Source: SIG471 sp045638565
GTDB lineage: Bacteria; Bacillota; Clostridia; Oscillospirales; Butyricicoccaceae
Length of the DNA: 18,125 bases
Direction: 5' to 3'
NCBI GenBank assembly: GCA_045638565.1
Contig: JAZUBN010000166.1
Span: forward strand, 1-18,125
In this document: piece after piece, positions 5,562-11,984 of the stretch
How the letters are laid out: each line of letters begins with the position of its first letter
Numbering within the stretch: the first letter of the stretch is position 1
Program-made: the position numbers and the translations under genes
Notes under the pieces: generated by a model
Seen by the model: the letters and a program-made list of their open reading frames with translations, nothing else
Databases searched by the model: none
What the model was told of the DNA's origin: nothing

Positions 5562-7187
5562 ATGAACGGAAAAATCAAAGTTATGGCGTGCACACCACGC
5601 GTCTTCCTCGGCAGCCCTTATAAGAACATCCAGAAAATCACAGACTGCATTGAAAATGCAAAGGCGAAGAATGTCCGTATGATTCTCTTCCCGGACTGCG
5701 CTCTCACAGGTGCGACTCTCGGCGATCTCGCTTTATTCCCTGATATGGTCGAGCGTGAAGAAGATGCTCTCAATATGCTTGTTTCGGCATCGTGTGATTT
5801 CAATGGCGGCATTGTAATCGGTCAGAAAGATAAAGTATTGTATATTAAGGCTGGTAATATACAGAAAGTATTCGAAAATGAGCCTGCTGTCATCGATGGA
5901 ATACAGTATATTCCTGCTTCAAACCCTGCAGAAGCTCTCGGCTTCCATAATACAAAGGAACAGATTTCCGAGCTGAGCAAAGTCTGCCCTATCGTATACG
6001 CAAGTGCAGGCTACGGCGAAAGTACAACAGATACTGTGCCTGACGGCGTTATGGTGATCGCAGAAAAGGGTCATATCCTTGCTGAAAACAGCGGTGTATA
6101 CGGCGATAACTTCGGCAGAATCAGAGAAGCAGCGTTTGTTATTGCAGACGTTGAGCCTGGCTATATGCCTGTGGGCACACCTAAGCTGACAAGCTATGAG
6201 CCTGATTTTTCTGTAAAGGCTCCTTTCCTTCCTAAGGATGTAAAACTCCACGGTGAATTTGCACGTGATATCTTCCATATTCAGGTTGCAAGTCTGGTTC
6301 GCCGTATGGAACATATAAATGCAAAGTGCGCTGTTGTTGCAGTATCGGGCGGTCTTGACAGTACCCTTGCTGTTCTTGTTGCGAAGCAGGCTGTAAAGGT
6401 ATTGGGACTTCCTGAAGAAGCCTTCATGGCGATAACACTTCCTTGCTTCGGCACAACAGGCAGAACACTTAAAAACGCACGCGGACTTATGGCAGCGGCG
6501 ACACCTAACAACCGCACAATCATTATCGGCGATGCTGTAAATCAGCACTTCAAGGATATTGAGCACGACCCTAAGGATTATTCGGTTGTATTCGAAAATG
6601 CACAGGCTCGTGAGCGCACACAGATTGCCCTCGACCTTGCAAACAAGCACGGCGGCGTTATGGTCGGCACAGGCGATATGTCTGAGCTTTGCCTCGGCTT
6701 CACAACATTCGCAGGCGACCATATGTCCATGTACGGCGTAAACGGCGGTCTTCCAAAGACAATCGTAAGATTCGTTACAAAGTATCTTGCAGATACTCCT
6801 GAGTTTGCCAAGGAATCTCCATTCCTCAAGGATATCCTCGATACACCTATCTCCCCTGAGCTTCTCCCACCATCCGACGATGTTATGAGCCAGAAGACAG
6901 AAAAAATCCTCGGATCATATGACCTCCACGATTATGTTATGTATCATCTGCTCACAGGCAAGAGCTGCAAGGATATATATGCAGGCGCAGTGAGCGTATT
7001 CAGCGCAGAATATGAGGAAGAGGAAATCAAGAGAACTGTAAATACATTCTTCCGCAGATTCATCACTCAGCAGTTCAAGAGAAACTGTCTGCCTGATGGT
7101 GTTTCTGTCCTCGGTATGTCAATCTCCCCACGCGGCGGCCTTGATATGCCATCCGATATGCTTGGCGACGTCTTCGGTGTAATTTAA
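5562..7187 (+). CDS. nadE: NAD synthase with degenerate amidase domain
   Basis: Last step of NAD+ synthesis: adenylates and amidates nicotinic acid adenine dinucleotide. The 541 residues are about 100 shorter than the usual glutamine-dependent enzyme. The C-terminal synthase part looks intact: ATP P-loop SGGLDST (262-268), GTGDMSE (369-375) and QFKRNCLPDG (504-513). The N-terminal nitrilase-like part is eroded. The catalytic Glu of the FPE motif is Asp45 (LFPDCALTG). The stretch with the catalytic Lys (PK.YLP.Y.EFYE) and the one with the nucleophile Cys (CED.W) are absent, and Asp45 lies only about 100 residues before the conserved YASAGYGESTTD (146-157). It probably uses free ammonia, or a separate glutaminase. 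The start ATG follows AAAGGAG with 10 bases spacing; an upstream in-frame GTG (5499) lacks a site. It is divergent from hutH. Confidence 0.9.
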   Translation: MNGKIKVMACTPRVFLGSPYKNIQKITDCIENAKAKNVRMILFPDCALTGATLGDLALFPDMVEREEDALNMLVSASCDFNGGIVIGQKDKVLYIKAGNIQKVFENEPAVIDGIQYIPASNPAEALGFHNTKEQISELSKVCPIVYASAGYGESTTDTVPDGVMVIAEKGHILAENSGVYGDNFGRIREAAFVIADVEPGYMPVGTPKLTSYEPDFSVKAPFLPKDVKLHGEFARDIFHIQVASLVRRMEHINAKCAVVAVSGGLDSTLAVLVAKQAVKVLGLPEEAFMAITLPCFGTTGRTLKNARGLMAAATPNNRTIIIGDAVNQHFKDIEHDPKDYSVVFENAQARERTQIALDLANKHGGVMVGTGDMSELCLGFTTFAGDHMSMYGVNGGLPKTIVRFVTKYLADTPEFAKESPFLKDILDTPISPELLPPSDDVMSQKTEKILGSYDLHDYVMYHLLTGKSCKDIYAGAVSVFSAEYEEEEIKRTVNTFFRRFITQQFKRNCLPDGVSVLGMSISPRGGLDMPSDMLGDVFGVI

Positions 7188-7195
7188 GTTTTTCA

Positions 7196-7275
7196 GCCTT
7201 CCCCTTGAGGGGAAGGTGGCACGCATAAGCGTGACGGATGAGGTGTAGCCGCACAGCGGCGTTTATTCAATAAAC
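7196..7275 (+). repeat. Two-part palindromic intergenic repeat, copy D, with extra hairpins
   Basis: Stem 1 is CCTTCCCC/GGGGAAGG (7197-7204 and 7209-7216, loop TTGA). Stem 2 is CACGC/GCGTG (7220-7224 and 7229-7233, loop ATAA). The tail is ACGGATGAGGTG. Two more hairpins follow: GCCGC/GCGGC (7248-7260, loop ACA) and GTTTATT/AATAAAC (7261-7275). It starts 8 bases past the nadE stop after a run of Ts and ends 20 bases before the acetyltransferase gene. Confidence 0.7.
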
Positions 7276-7295
7276 ACCAGAAAGGCATCACTACA

Positions 7296-7799
7296 ATGAA
7301 AGAAATAATCAACGGTCACGAAATTGAGATAAAAAGCGAACTTTCCCCTGAAATAATCGACTTTCTTATCGAAAGCCATAAGAGTATTTTCTCAAAAGAG
7401 TTCCATTTCAACCCAATTTTCTTTGAAATGGTGGAAAAGACGATAACAGAATTCGGCAAGGACTTCAATCCGGAAAAGGACTTCACCCTTATCGCCTGTG
7501 TTGATGGCGAGAAGATGGGCAGCATTTCGGGTATCGGCAGAGAAAACGGCAATGTTCAGCTTCGTTTTTACTTCCTCCATGAAGGCGCACGCGGTATGAA
7601 GCTGGGCAAAAAGCTCTTTGTAGCCGCTATGGATAAGTGTAAGGAAATGGGCTATAACCACATTTTCTTCCATACATTCAATAAGCTGGAAGTGGCAAGA
7701 GCAATGTACGAAAAGCTTGGCTTCGTCATCACAGGCTCGGAGAGCAGTGAGGAAATCACACAGGGCGCAATCGAAGAAACCTGGGAAAAAGATATATAG
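7296..7799 (+). CDS. GNAT family N-acetyltransferase
   Basis: Probably transfers an acetyl group from acetyl-CoA to an amine; the substrate cannot be told. The 167 residues have a GNAT core in the second half: a beta strand VQLRFYFL (87-94), the acetyl-CoA pyrophosphate loop EGARGMKLGKKL (96-107, the R-x-x-x-G-K/A motif), an alpha helix, strand YNHIFFHTF (120-128) and the typical closing N-x-x-A-x-x-x-Y-x-K-L-G-F pattern (NKLEVARAMYEKLGF, 129-143). The first 60 residues are a helical extension. The ATG follows AGAAAGG with 10 bases spacing. It is separated from nadE only by a palindromic repeat and may be co-transcribed. A strong terminator follows. Confidence 0.88.
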   Translation: MKEIINGHEIEIKSELSPEIIDFLIESHKSIFSKEFHFNPIFFEMVEKTITEFGKDFNPEKDFTLIACVDGEKMGSISGIGRENGNVQLRFYFLHEGARGMKLGKKLFVAAMDKCKEMGYNHIFFHTFNKLEVARAMYEKLGFVITGSESSEEITQGAIEETWEKDI

Positions 7800-7834
7800 A
7801 GTAACTGCTGATCAAGCTGTCAGTAATGCACCAG

Positions 7835-7862
7835 AGCCACCCATCCGGGTGGCTTTTCTTTT
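7835..7862 (+). terminator. Intrinsic terminator after the acetyltransferase gene
   Basis: AGCCACCC (7835-7842) pairs with GGGTGGCT (7847-7854) around ATCC, followed by TTTTCTTTT. It ends the transcript coming from nadE and the acetyltransferase gene. Confidence 0.92.
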
Positions 7863-7879
7863 GGCATAACACAAAAACT

Positions 7880-7922
7880 TTGACATAATGTATAAAAAGT
7901 GATATAATAAATACGTATACGT
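7880..7922 (+). promoter_or_regulatory. Perfect consensus promoter with palindrome at the start site
   Basis: TTGACA (7880-7885), 17 bases, TATAAT (7903-7908), identical to the sigma-70 consensus. The perfect palindrome ACGTATACGT (7913-7922) sits where transcription should begin and could be a repressor site. The leader of about 55 bases has a further hairpin ACTATG/CATAGT (7938-7943 and 7950-7955) and no clear ribosome binding site before the ATG at 7970. Confidence 0.85.
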
Positions 7923-7969
7923 GCAGAAATATCTATGACTATGGCAGAACATAGTGTAAAAATGAAAAT

Positions 7970-8359
7970 ATGAAGGCGTTACTCAGAAACTTTATTAAAG
8001 ATATGGCAATAATAGTTGTTGTAACGATTATTGTCGGCTTTATGTCGTATAAAACATACGATTTTCCGATGCTCACCCATATAGGCTCAGGTCTTGCATC
8101 CGCAGGAGCATTTGTCTTTATCTTCCTCGGCTTCGATGGTGCAAAAGGCTTTATGACCAAAACCTGAATTGCCGATATTGCAGGGATAGGCGGTCCCGCT
8201 TACGGCGAAGATACCCACGGCAGAAATTATAAAAACCGCGTGGAAATCGTCACAAAAAGAACATACGTCGGTGATACAATGGTGCAGAAAGTGATAGATC
8301 TGCTTATACCATTCGTCCTCGGCACAGTATGTATGGCAATCGGAATAATTCTGATATAA
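7970..8359 (+). pseudogene. Small membrane protein gene interrupted by one in-frame TGA
   Basis: An ATG frame runs 65 codons to a TGA (8165-8167), then continues in the same frame for 63 more sense codons to TAA (8357-8359). Before the stop are two hydrophobic segments (about residues 12-26 and 39-54). After it come a soluble stretch (IADIAGIGGPAYGEDTHGR) and a third hydrophobic segment at the C-terminus. Codon choice after the TGA resembles that of neighbouring genes, so both halves look like one 129-residue, three-helix protein. Likely a nonsense change (TGG Trp or CGA Arg to TGA), or less likely recoding. The family is not recognised. It has a perfect promoter but no visible ribosome site, and it precedes the surface-protein gene by 100 bp. 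Confidence 0.65.
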
Positions 8360-8372
8360 AGCAGCTGTAAAT

Positions 8373-8429
8373 AAGTTCTTTACTGAACTTTTCAGTTTTA
8401 CCGCCGATGGCACCTTAAACATCGGGCGG
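8373..8429 (+). promoter_or_regulatory. Leader hairpins of the surface-protein gene
   Basis: Two mutually exclusive short stems overlap: AAGTTC/GAACTT (8373-8390) and ACTGAA/TTCAGT followed by TTTT (8382-8399). A stronger stem, CCGCC-GATG paired with CATC-GGCGG (8401-8429, one bulged G, 10-base loop), follows 14 bases before the ribosome site. The overlap resembles an antiterminator/terminator pair, but the first two stems are weak. Confidence 0.4.
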
Positions 8430-8459
8430 CAATCCAGCAGATAAGGAGAAATAAAAACT

Positions 8460-10268
8460 ATGAAACGAATAACGGCATTTTTGTGCGCATTTATAATGGT
8501 ATTCACAATGTGCGCGCAGGCGGCCCAGCTTTCCACATCGACAGCAATCCGCCCTCAGTATCAGGCGGCATACCTCTTTTCAGAAGGTTTCGCAGCCGTC
8601 AAGAAGAGCGGTAAGTGGGGCTATATCGATGAAACAGGCAAGGCTGTAACAAAAAATATCTACGATTACGCAGGCTCCTTCACAGAAAGCAAGGCTATCG
8701 CAGGCAAAATCGTGGCTAAAAACAGTGTCACAGAAAACGGAAAGATGAGAACAGCTTATGATGTTCAGATGTTTATCGTCGACACAACAGGCAAGGAAAC
8801 TCCATTCGTAAGAAACGGCGAAAACTTTGTCTGCAAGGACTTTGATATGACACAGGATGTCAGCTTCTACGGCGGCATCACAGTCTTCGAAACAGAAGGT
8901 GAAACTGTATACTTCAAGCATGACGGCACAGTTTTCCCATTTACACCTAAGTATATCCCAACAGAAGGCAAGATGATTTTCTGGAATGAGGAAAAGCCTG
9001 AAGACGGCATCAATGTAACCGATATGGAAGGCAATATCATCTTCACAAAGCCTGGTAAGGCTGACAAAAACGGCTACCGCACAACACGCATCTATCCATT
9101 CAATCAGGGTCTTGCAATGGCTGATATTGCCAAGTTTGATGAAAACGGCAACGTGCTCGAATACGGCTACGGCTTCATCAACACAGAAGGCAGGTTTGTA
9201 ACTCTGCCTTACTACCGCGATTTCTACAGAAGCGGTGTGAACACATATAAGATTTTCAATGATGGCGGTCTTGCTTCTGTTATGAAGGGCGGCAAGTATG
9301 GCGCTATCGACAAGGATGAAAATACACGAATTCCATTTTCCTACGACAAGATTTTTACATTCCAGGAAGGTCTCGCTCCTTTCATGAAGGGTGATAAGTG
9401 GGGCGTTATGGATATCTACGGCAATATCGTTGTCGAAGCAAAGTATAAGAATATCACACGCTTCAACGGCGGTCTTGCAATCGCTCACGACGGCACAAAG
9501 GCGATTATCATCGACCGTACAGGCGCAGAAGTGAAGTCGCTTTCCAATATCGACCTTTCCTCCTATGTGCAGGAAACAAAGATGGAGGACGGCACAGTGC
9601 TCATCTCCTCAAACCCTCCTACAGATATGCTCATCACAAAATCGGGAGCATCCTACGGCTATACAAAGCTTGATTTCGCTCCTGCAATGCCGACAGAAAA
9701 GGATGCAGACACATGGGCGCTCGACGAAGTTACAAAGGCCATCGAAAATAAGCTCGTGCCAAATGAACTGCAGAATATCTACCGTGAAAACATCACACGC
9801 GAAGATTTTGCTGTCCTTCTGACACAGTTCCTCGAAACTTATTATAATAAGTCCATCGATGAAATTGTGCTTGACAAAACAGGCAAAACGATAGATAATT
9901 TTATTAATGAATATCCGTTCAACGATGCCTTCACAAAGGAAATCATCGGCCCTTACGCTCTCGGTCTTATCAACGGCAACGGCGCAGGCGCATTTGTTCC
10001 TTGCGATTATATCACAAGACAGGATGCGGCATCACTTCTTGCACGTCTTGCAAAGTTTGTAGGCGATGAAAAGGCAGAAAAGGTTGAAGCAACAGCCCTT
10101 AACGACTTCAAGTATGTTGCAGACTATGCCAAGGACAATGTAAAGTATGTCCAGACAATCAAGGTTATGAACGGCACAGGCGGCGGCAACTTCTCACCGC
10201 TCGGCTACTATACAAAGCAGCAGGCATTTGTAACAATGAACAGACTTTTTGAAGCTGTTTCAGAATAA
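8460..10268 (+). CDS. Secreted WG-repeat protein with SLH cell-wall anchor
   Basis: A surface protein of 602 residues. It has a Sec signal peptide (MKRITAFLCAFIM..., probable cut after AQA near residue 21). Residues 40-360 carry degenerate WG (KWGYID-type) repeats: GKWGYIDETG (51-60), GYGFINTEG (236-244), GKYGAIDKD (278-286) and DKWGVMDIYG (312-321). Each is preceded by a (E/G)G(F/L)A segment, a likely beta-propeller or solenoid. Three S-layer homology domains follow at about 417-460, 486-530 (GLINGNGAGAFVP..ITRQDA) and 548-598 (VMNGTGGGNFSP..YTKQQA); these would bind cell-wall polysaccharide. The role of the WG part is unknown; ligand or peptidoglycan contact is a guess. The ATG follows AAGGAG with 10 bases spacing. 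The ridA gene starts 25 bp downstream without a terminator. Confidence 0.9.
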   Translation: MKRITAFLCAFIMVFTMCAQAAQLSTSTAIRPQYQAAYLFSEGFAAVKKSGKWGYIDETGKAVTKNIYDYAGSFTESKAIAGKIVAKNSVTENGKMRTAYDVQMFIVDTTGKETPFVRNGENFVCKDFDMTQDVSFYGGITVFETEGETVYFKHDGTVFPFTPKYIPTEGKMIFWNEEKPEDGINVTDMEGNIIFTKPGKADKNGYRTTRIYPFNQGLAMADIAKFDENGNVLEYGYGFINTEGRFVTLPYYRDFYRSGVNTYKIFNDGGLASVMKGGKYGAIDKDENTRIPFSYDKIFTFQEGLAPFMKGDKWGVMDIYGNIVVEAKYKNITRFNGGLAIAHDGTKAIIIDRTGAEVKSLSNIDLSSYVQETKMEDGTVLISSNPPTDMLITKSGASYGYTKLDFAPAMPTEKDADTWALDEVTKAIENKLVPNELQNIYRENITREDFAVLLTQFLETYYNKSIDEIVLDKTGKTIDNFINEYPFNDAFTKEIIGPYALGLINGNGAGAFVPCDYITRQDAASLLARLAKFVGDEKAEKVEATALNDFKYVADYAKDNVKYVQTIKVMNGTGGGNFSPLGYYTKQQAFVTMNRLFEAVSE

Positions 10269-10293
10269 AATCAATTTATAAGGAGAAATAAAA

Positions 10294-10674
10294 ATGGAAA
10301 AGAAAATCGTAACAGTACCAGGCGCACCAGCTCCTCTCGGCCCATACTCCCCATGTGTTGAAATCGGCAACCTCGTTTACACATCCGGTCAGCTCGGCAC
10401 AGACGCAGCAGGCAACCTCGGCGCAGATGTAAAGGAACAGACAAGACTTTCCCTCATGAACGTTAAGGCTCTCCTCAATGCAGCAGGCTGCGATATGTGT
10501 GATATCGTTAAGTCTCTCGTATTCATCAAGGATATGAACGACTTCGCAGCAGTTAACGAAGTATACGCAGAACTCATGACAGGCGACGTTATGCCAGCTC
10601 GCTCCTGTGTTGAAGTTGCTCGTCTTCCAAAGGACGCTCTCGTAGAAATCGAAGTTATCGCTCTCAAGAAGTAA
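10294..10674 (+). CDS. ridA: RidA family enamine/imine deaminase
   Basis: RidA hydrolyses reactive 2-aminoacrylate-type enamines made by PLP enzymes such as serine/threonine dehydratase, releasing ammonia and the keto acid, and so protects other PLP enzymes. The 126 residues match the family. Landmarks are GPYSP (16-20), YTSGQLG (29-35), the substrate-binding Arg103 in PARSCVEVARLP and the closing Glu pair in ALVEIEVIA (115-123). The ATG follows AAGGAG with 8 bases spacing. Codons strongly favour C-ending forms (CTC, ATC, GAC), suggesting high expression. It overlaps the next gene by one base (TAATG), so the two are translationally coupled. No PLP enzyme that would make its substrate lies directly alongside; alr is the nearest PLP enzyme. 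Confidence 0.93.
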   Translation: MEKKIVTVPGAPAPLGPYSPCVEIGNLVYTSGQLGTDAAGNLGADVKEQTRLSLMNVKALLNAAGCDMCDIVKSLVFIKDMNDFAAVNEVYAELMTGDVMPARSCVEVARLPKDALVEIEVIALKK

Positions 10675-11027
10675 TGATATATACAGGAATGCTGCCGTTT
10701 TACGGCACAGATGACCTTGAAGCAACGGTTAAGTTTTACCGTGATGTGATGGGTTTTGAAATCGCCAGAGACCAGAAAACCTGTATGGTTTTCAAAATGT
10801 GCGAAGGAGGCTACTTAGGCTTCTGTCAGCACATGGAAAAGGTTCAGAATCCACAGTCTGTCATGATCTCGGTTTTAACAGATGATGTGGACGGTGTTTC
10901 TGCACACCTCGAAAAGCACGGCTATGAGGCATGGAAAAAGCCTAATGTCTACGAAAAGTTCAACATTTATCAGGCTTTCCACACAGACCCTAATGGCTAT
11001 ACTCTGGAAATAATGAAATTCTTGTAA
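10674..11027 (+). CDS. VOC superfamily (glyoxalase-fold) protein
   Basis: A 117-residue single-domain protein of the vicinal-oxygen-chelate superfamily (glyoxalase I, fosfomycin resistance and dioxygenase relatives). Landmarks are the N-terminal strand and helix LPFYGTDDLEATVKFYRDVMGF (7-28) and the C-terminal FHTDPNGYTLEIMKF (102-116), where the His and the final Glu are the usual metal ligands. The usual N-terminal His/Gln ligand is not obvious, so metal binding and activity are uncertain. Such short forms normally dimerise. Its ATG overlaps the ridA stop codon (TAATG), so it is coupled to ridA, and a strong terminator follows. The reaction is unknown. Confidence 0.85.
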   Translation: MIYTGMLPFYGTDDLEATVKFYRDVMGFEIARDQKTCMVFKMCEGGYLGFCQHMEKVQNPQSVMISVLTDDVDGVSAHLEKHGYEAWKKPNVYEKFNIYQAFHTDPNGYTLEIMKFL

Positions 11028-11031
11028 AAAT

Positions 11032-11060
11032 AAAGACCATCCATCACGGATGGTCTTTTT
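11032..11060 (+). terminator. Intrinsic terminator of the ridA-VOC unit
   Basis: AAAGACCATCC (11032-11042) pairs perfectly with GGATGGTCTTT (11048-11058) around ATCAC, followed by a T run. It starts 4 bases past the VOC stop codon. Confidence 0.95.
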
Positions 11061-11073
11061 GTATTTATAATCC

Positions 11074-11140
11074 TGTAGGGGCGGGTTTCCATGCCCGCCC
11101 GGTTTTGTAGGGTACGGCATTTATGACGTACCGCGGGACG
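11074..11140 (+). repeat. TGTAGGG-type palindromic repeat pair
   Basis: Two units each begin TGTAGGG. The first has GGGCGGG/CCCGCCC (11079-11085 and 11094-11100, 8-base loop). The second has GGTACG/CGTACC (11111-11116 and 11127-11132, 10-base loop). It fills the gap between the converging VOC and pentapeptide-repeat genes. Elements of this look are common between genes in related genomes (from memory) and differ from the CCTCCC family. Confidence 0.65.
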
Positions 11141-11150
11141 TATTATTGGC

Positions 11151-11846
11151 TTATCCCAGATACGCCACGGCCTCTTCACGGCTCAGCCATATATGTATGC
11201 CGCCTGCAGAATCGGTGAAACGGTCGGGATCAAAGCCGACGGCGTAAACCATTTCGCCCTTTTTATAGATGAAGTTTTCATCAACATAGGCGTGAGCCTC
11301 GGTGTAGCTCTCCTTGAGATCTACACTTTTAATAGTCAGCACCTTGGCTTTGTCGACACGAATTTCCCTGCGGGTGCCCTGTACGCGCTGAGCATCCTCA
11401 GGCACAAGAAGCATTACAACTTTTCTGCCGAAGCACACCTTCCAGCCGATGAAAGCGCCCTTCTCAGGGCATTTCATATGGAAGTTGATCGTATTTTCAT
11501 CGGTGATAAGACCGCTTAAATCGGCCTTGTAAAGAGCAGACGAAGTCATGTCGGCACCTCGTATGTCGGCATTACACATATCGCATCCACGCAAATCGGC
11601 AGATTCAAGAACTGCATTTGTAAAATCGGCATCACGAAGGACAGTACCGCCGAAAAAGGCGTTGCGGAAGGTGGAACGGCTCATTTTTGCTTCCGTCAGG
11701 TCGCAGCTGCGAAAATCACAGCGGTCAAAGTGACAGCCTGATAAATCCCGTCCGTGTAAATCAAGATTGTCGAAAAGACAGTCGGAAAAATCCCGTACAC
11801 CCGATTCGAGCATTTCATTCAGTTGTGATAATGTTATGTTTTTCAT
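11151..11846 (-). CDS. Pentapeptide-repeat protein with C-terminal DUF5758-like domain
   Basis: The gene encodes 231 residues. Residues 19-112 are about 18 consecutive pentapeptides of the A(D/N)LXX type (DFSDC, DLHGR, DLSGC, DFRSC, DLTEA, DADFT...), which fold as a right-handed square beta-helix. The C-terminal part (about 130-231) starts FIGWKVCFG and contains KAKVL, FIYKKGEMV, FDPDRF and GGIHIWLSREEAVAYL. From memory this resembles DUF5758, a domain often found after pentapeptide repeats. The function is unknown; no gyrase-protection or toxin partner is evident nearby. The ATG at 11846 follows AAAGGTG with 5 bases spacing. An upstream in-frame start would translate the adjacent palindromic repeat and is not credible. 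Confidence 0.87.
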   Translation of the reverse strand: MKNITLSQLNEMLESGVRDFSDCLFDNLDLHGRDLSGCHFDRCDFRSCDLTEAKMSRSTFRNAFFGGTVLRDADFTNAVLESADLRGCDMCNADIRGADMTSSALYKADLSGLITDENTINFHMKCPEKGAFIGWKVCFGRKVVMLLVPEDAQRVQGTRREIRVDKAKVLTIKSVDLKESYTEAHAYVDENFIYKKGEMVYAVGFDPDRFTDSAGGIHIWLSREEAVAYLG

Positions 11847-11867
11847 AGTTTCACCTTTTGTAGTTCG

Positions 11868-11909
11868 CTCCCTCCGCCCTTCGGGCACCTCCCTCTACGA
11901 GAAGGAGGC
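11868..11909 (-). repeat. Two-part palindromic intergenic repeat, copy E (inverted)
   Basis: Read on the minus strand: stem 1 CCTCCTTC/GAGGGAGG (11908-11901 and 11895-11888, one G-T pair, loop TCGTA), then TG, stem 2 GCCC/GGGC (loop GAA), then GGAGGGAG. Stem 2 is identical to that of copy C. It lies 22 bases upstream of the pentapeptide-repeat gene start. Confidence 0.7.
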
Positions 11910-11914
11910 TTAAA

Positions 11915-11959
11915 GGCCCCTTTAATTTAAGGGGGCTGGCTGCAAAGCAGACTGGGGGA
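11915..11959 (+). repeat. Related two-hairpin repeat, second subfamily
   Basis: CCCCTT/AAGGGG (11917-11922 and 11929-11934), then CTGG, then CTGC/GCAG (11940-11943 and 11947-11950, loop AAA), then ACTGGGGGA. It has the same plan as the CCTCCC family (constant stem, variable small stem, tail echoing the first stem) but a different sequence. It directly abuts copy E in the opposite orientation, between two minus-strand genes. Confidence 0.55.
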
Positions 11960-11984
11960 TTATTTTTATGGCGCCGCAGATAAC

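Noticed and set aside
5919..6722. A 267-codon minus-strand frame within nadE
   Set aside because: Antisense shadow with Cys-rich composition and no start signals; nadE itself is well supported.
8165..8199. Selenocysteine recoding of the TGA
   Set aside because: A stem follows at a plausible distance, but the loop lacks the leading G/GU pattern, no selenoprotein family was recognised and no sel genes are in the window.
11847..11888. Fourteen-residue N-terminal extension of the pentapeptide-repeat protein
   Set aside because: It would translate the arms of a palindromic repeat; the ATG at 11846 has its own AAAGGTG site.
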